From Pseudomonas saponiphila (GTDB lineage Bacteria > Pseudomonadota > Gammaproteobacteria > Pseudomonadales > Pseudomonadaceae): DNA of 64,000 nucleotides. A model generated the notes under the pieces. It searched no databases. It was not told the origin of the DNA and worked only from the letters and a program-made list of their open reading frames with translations. The stretch spans positions 186,001-250,000 of the forward strand of contig NZ_FNTJ01000003.1 of NCBI RefSeq assembly GCF_900105185.1. The letters are read 5' to 3'. Shown piece after piece: positions 62,878 through 64,000 of the stretch; position 1 is the stretch's first letter, and each line of letters starts with the position of its first letter. Made by a program: the position numbers and the translations under genes.

Positions 62878-64000
62878 CGAACAGCTCCTGTTGCGGGGGT
62901 TGGTAGTAGTCGGCGCCACGGACGTTCTCGTGGTCGCCGGGTAAGGTCGTTTCGGCGGCACGCTGGGGCAGCGGCTGTTGATCCAGGCCTTGCTGGAGCA
63001 GGTTGCGCACGCTGCGCCCGGTGAAGGCGCGCAGGTGTACGGCACGTTCGGCAGCGGCTTCCAGGCGTGCATTGCCATAGCGCCGGGCCAGCGAGAGCAG
63101 GCCGAGGCAGGCGCGGTAGCCCATCTCCGGGTGCGGCTTGTGGGTCAGTTGGTGATCGATCAGTTGGCGCGTGTAGGGGCCGATCCGCGCGCCCCAGTCG
63201 AGCAGGCGTTGTGGCGTCCATTCGCGATGCGCCTGGTGCGCCGCGGGCATGTGCTCGCGCTGGGTACTGTAAGCGCCGCGTCGCCCCAGCAGCAGGTGGC
63301 TGGCCACCCGCCGGTTGCCATGCAGCACTTCCAGGGTGTGTGCCGTCAGTCGCACGTCCACGTTCTGCCGGGCCAGGGCGGAGGGCACGCTGTAGAAGCT
63401 GCCATTGACCTCGATGTGGTAGTCGATGCTGACCTTGCAGCGCTTGAAGGTGGCGACCTCGTAGGGATGCACCGGCAGCGCTCGCAAGGCCGGGCGATCC
63501 AGGCGCTCGAACCAGTCGCGCCGGCAGCCATCGAGCCGCTTGAACGGGCGCCGATTCAGATCCTCCAGCAGCTCGGCGATGGCCTGGTTAAGCGCATGCA
63601 GGCTGAAGAACTGCCGATGGCGCAGCCGCGCCATGATCCAGCGCTCGACCACCTGCACCGCCACCTCGGCCTTGGCCTTGTCCTGAGGCTTGCGTGGCCG
63701 TGCCGGCAGGATCACCGTCTGGTAATGACGCGCGCACTCCAGCGTGGCCCGGTTCAGGCCCGGCTCGTAGCGATCCGGCTGGGCGACCAGGGCGCGCGGA
63801 TTGTCCGGCACAACCATTTCCGGCACGCCGCCAAAGTAGGTCAGAGCCTGGCCCAGCGAGGTCAGCCAGTCCACCTGGGTTTCGCCTGGCGTCGCGCAGG
63901 CATAGGTGTAATTCGAGGCGCCCAGGGCGGCGACGAAGATGTGCGCCCGGCGCACTTCGCCGGTGGCCGGGTCGACCACCGGCAGCGTCGGCCCGGCATA
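62765..64000 (-). CDS. istA: IS21 transposase IstA (copy 3), N-terminal part outside window
   Basis: The frame is open to the window edge and matches copy 1 from about residue 150 to the C-terminus. The start is beyond 64000. Confidence 0.92.
   Translation of the reverse strand, partial: YAGPTLPVVDPATGEVRRAHIFVAALGASNYTYACATPGETQVDWLTSLGQALTYFGGVPEMVVPDNPRALVAQPDRYEPGLNRATLECARHYQTVILPARPRKPQDKAKAEVAVQVVERWIMARLRHRQFFSLHALNQAIAELLEDLNRRPFKRLDGCRRDWFERLDRPALRALPVHPYEVATFKRCKVSIDYHIEVNGSFYSVPSALARQNVDVRLTAHTLEVLHGNRRVASHLLLGRRGAYSTQREHMPAAHQAHREWTPQRLLDWGARIGPYTRQLIDHQLTHKPHPEMGYRACLGLLSLARRYGNARLEAAAERAVHLRAFTGRSVRNLLQQGLDQQPLPQRAAETTLPGDHENVRGADYYQPPQQELFDDAATHPESTAPATPGRHGPRPGRAMDAAGQPQPELR

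Larger units (their letters stand above)
62035..64000 (-). mobile_element. IS21-family insertion sequence, copy 3 (partial, runs off the window)
   Basis: Starts with TGCGGATTTCGG at 62035, in the same orientation as copy 1. The sequence from here to 64000 matches copy 1 (2665-4630) as far as compared. The istA end is outside. Confidence 0.93.

Overview
The window looks like part of a large low-copy plasmid (megaplasmid) from a Pseudomonas. It carries a plasmid-type replication initiator next to a very large iteron array, a ParA/ParB partition locus with palindromic candidate parS sites, a plasmid RecA, a plasmid primase, a conjugation-gene fragment, a complete Chp/Pil-type chemosensory operon and a multi-gene radical-SAM operon. 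From memory this combination fits the IncP-2 type Pseudomonas megaplasmids. That assignment is inference and was not checked by alignment. No rRNA, tRNA or CRISPR array was seen.

Layout. 1-1839: 3' end of an Rhs toxin gene and a lipoprotein with ankyrin repeats, its likely immunity protein. 2224-2634: DksA2-like factor. 2665-5305: IS21-family element, copy 1. 5306-7091: IS-truncated AraC regulator, then an unusual AraC-sensor/EAL fusion. 7128-9958: seven or so small accessory genes. 10324-14567: repA, an origin with a DnaA box and iterons, and a 2.4-kb array of 24 units with a period of about 101 bp, each unit holding two inverted 17-bp iterons. 14734-26690: tightly overlapping minus-strand operon with four intact radical-SAM enzymes, one IS-truncated fifth, a membrane rhodanese/PPDK-like fusion, a 2-oxoglutarate oxygenase, a Rossmann-like protein, a small protein and a PilT-like ATPase. 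26691-29308: IS21 copy 2, inverted. 29309-41099: minus-strand block with a DUF3150 protein, a CobT-like VWA protein, a CobS-like AAA+ ATPase, small membrane proteins, a RecB-like nuclease and a primase. Three near-identical leader modules of about 130 bp lie inside it. 41441-48069: parS-like sites, parB, parA, a SPOR-type lipoprotein, a second ParB-like gene and a possible RusA-fold protein. 48191-58605: cheY-cheW-mcp-cheR-cheA-cheB operon on the plus strand. 58672-62034: small genes, recA with a small partner, and a TraU-like gene cut by IS21 copy 3, which runs off the window at 64000.

How parts fit together. RepA and the iterons would control replication, and ParAB with CTTCCGCATGCGGAAG palindromes would control segregation. 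One copy of that palindrome lies inside the cheR coding sequence, which physically links partition and chemotaxis loci. The chemosensory genes resemble the Pil/Chp system that controls type IV pili, and a PilT-like ATPase lies at the end of the radical-SAM operon. The radical-SAM operon and the CobS/CobT/DUF3150 block are the two least understood systems here. Both sit on the same strand and are separated only by IS21 copy 2, so they may once have been contiguous. The IS copies have removed parts of at least three genes and show no target duplications at copies 1 and 2, which points to IS-associated deletion.
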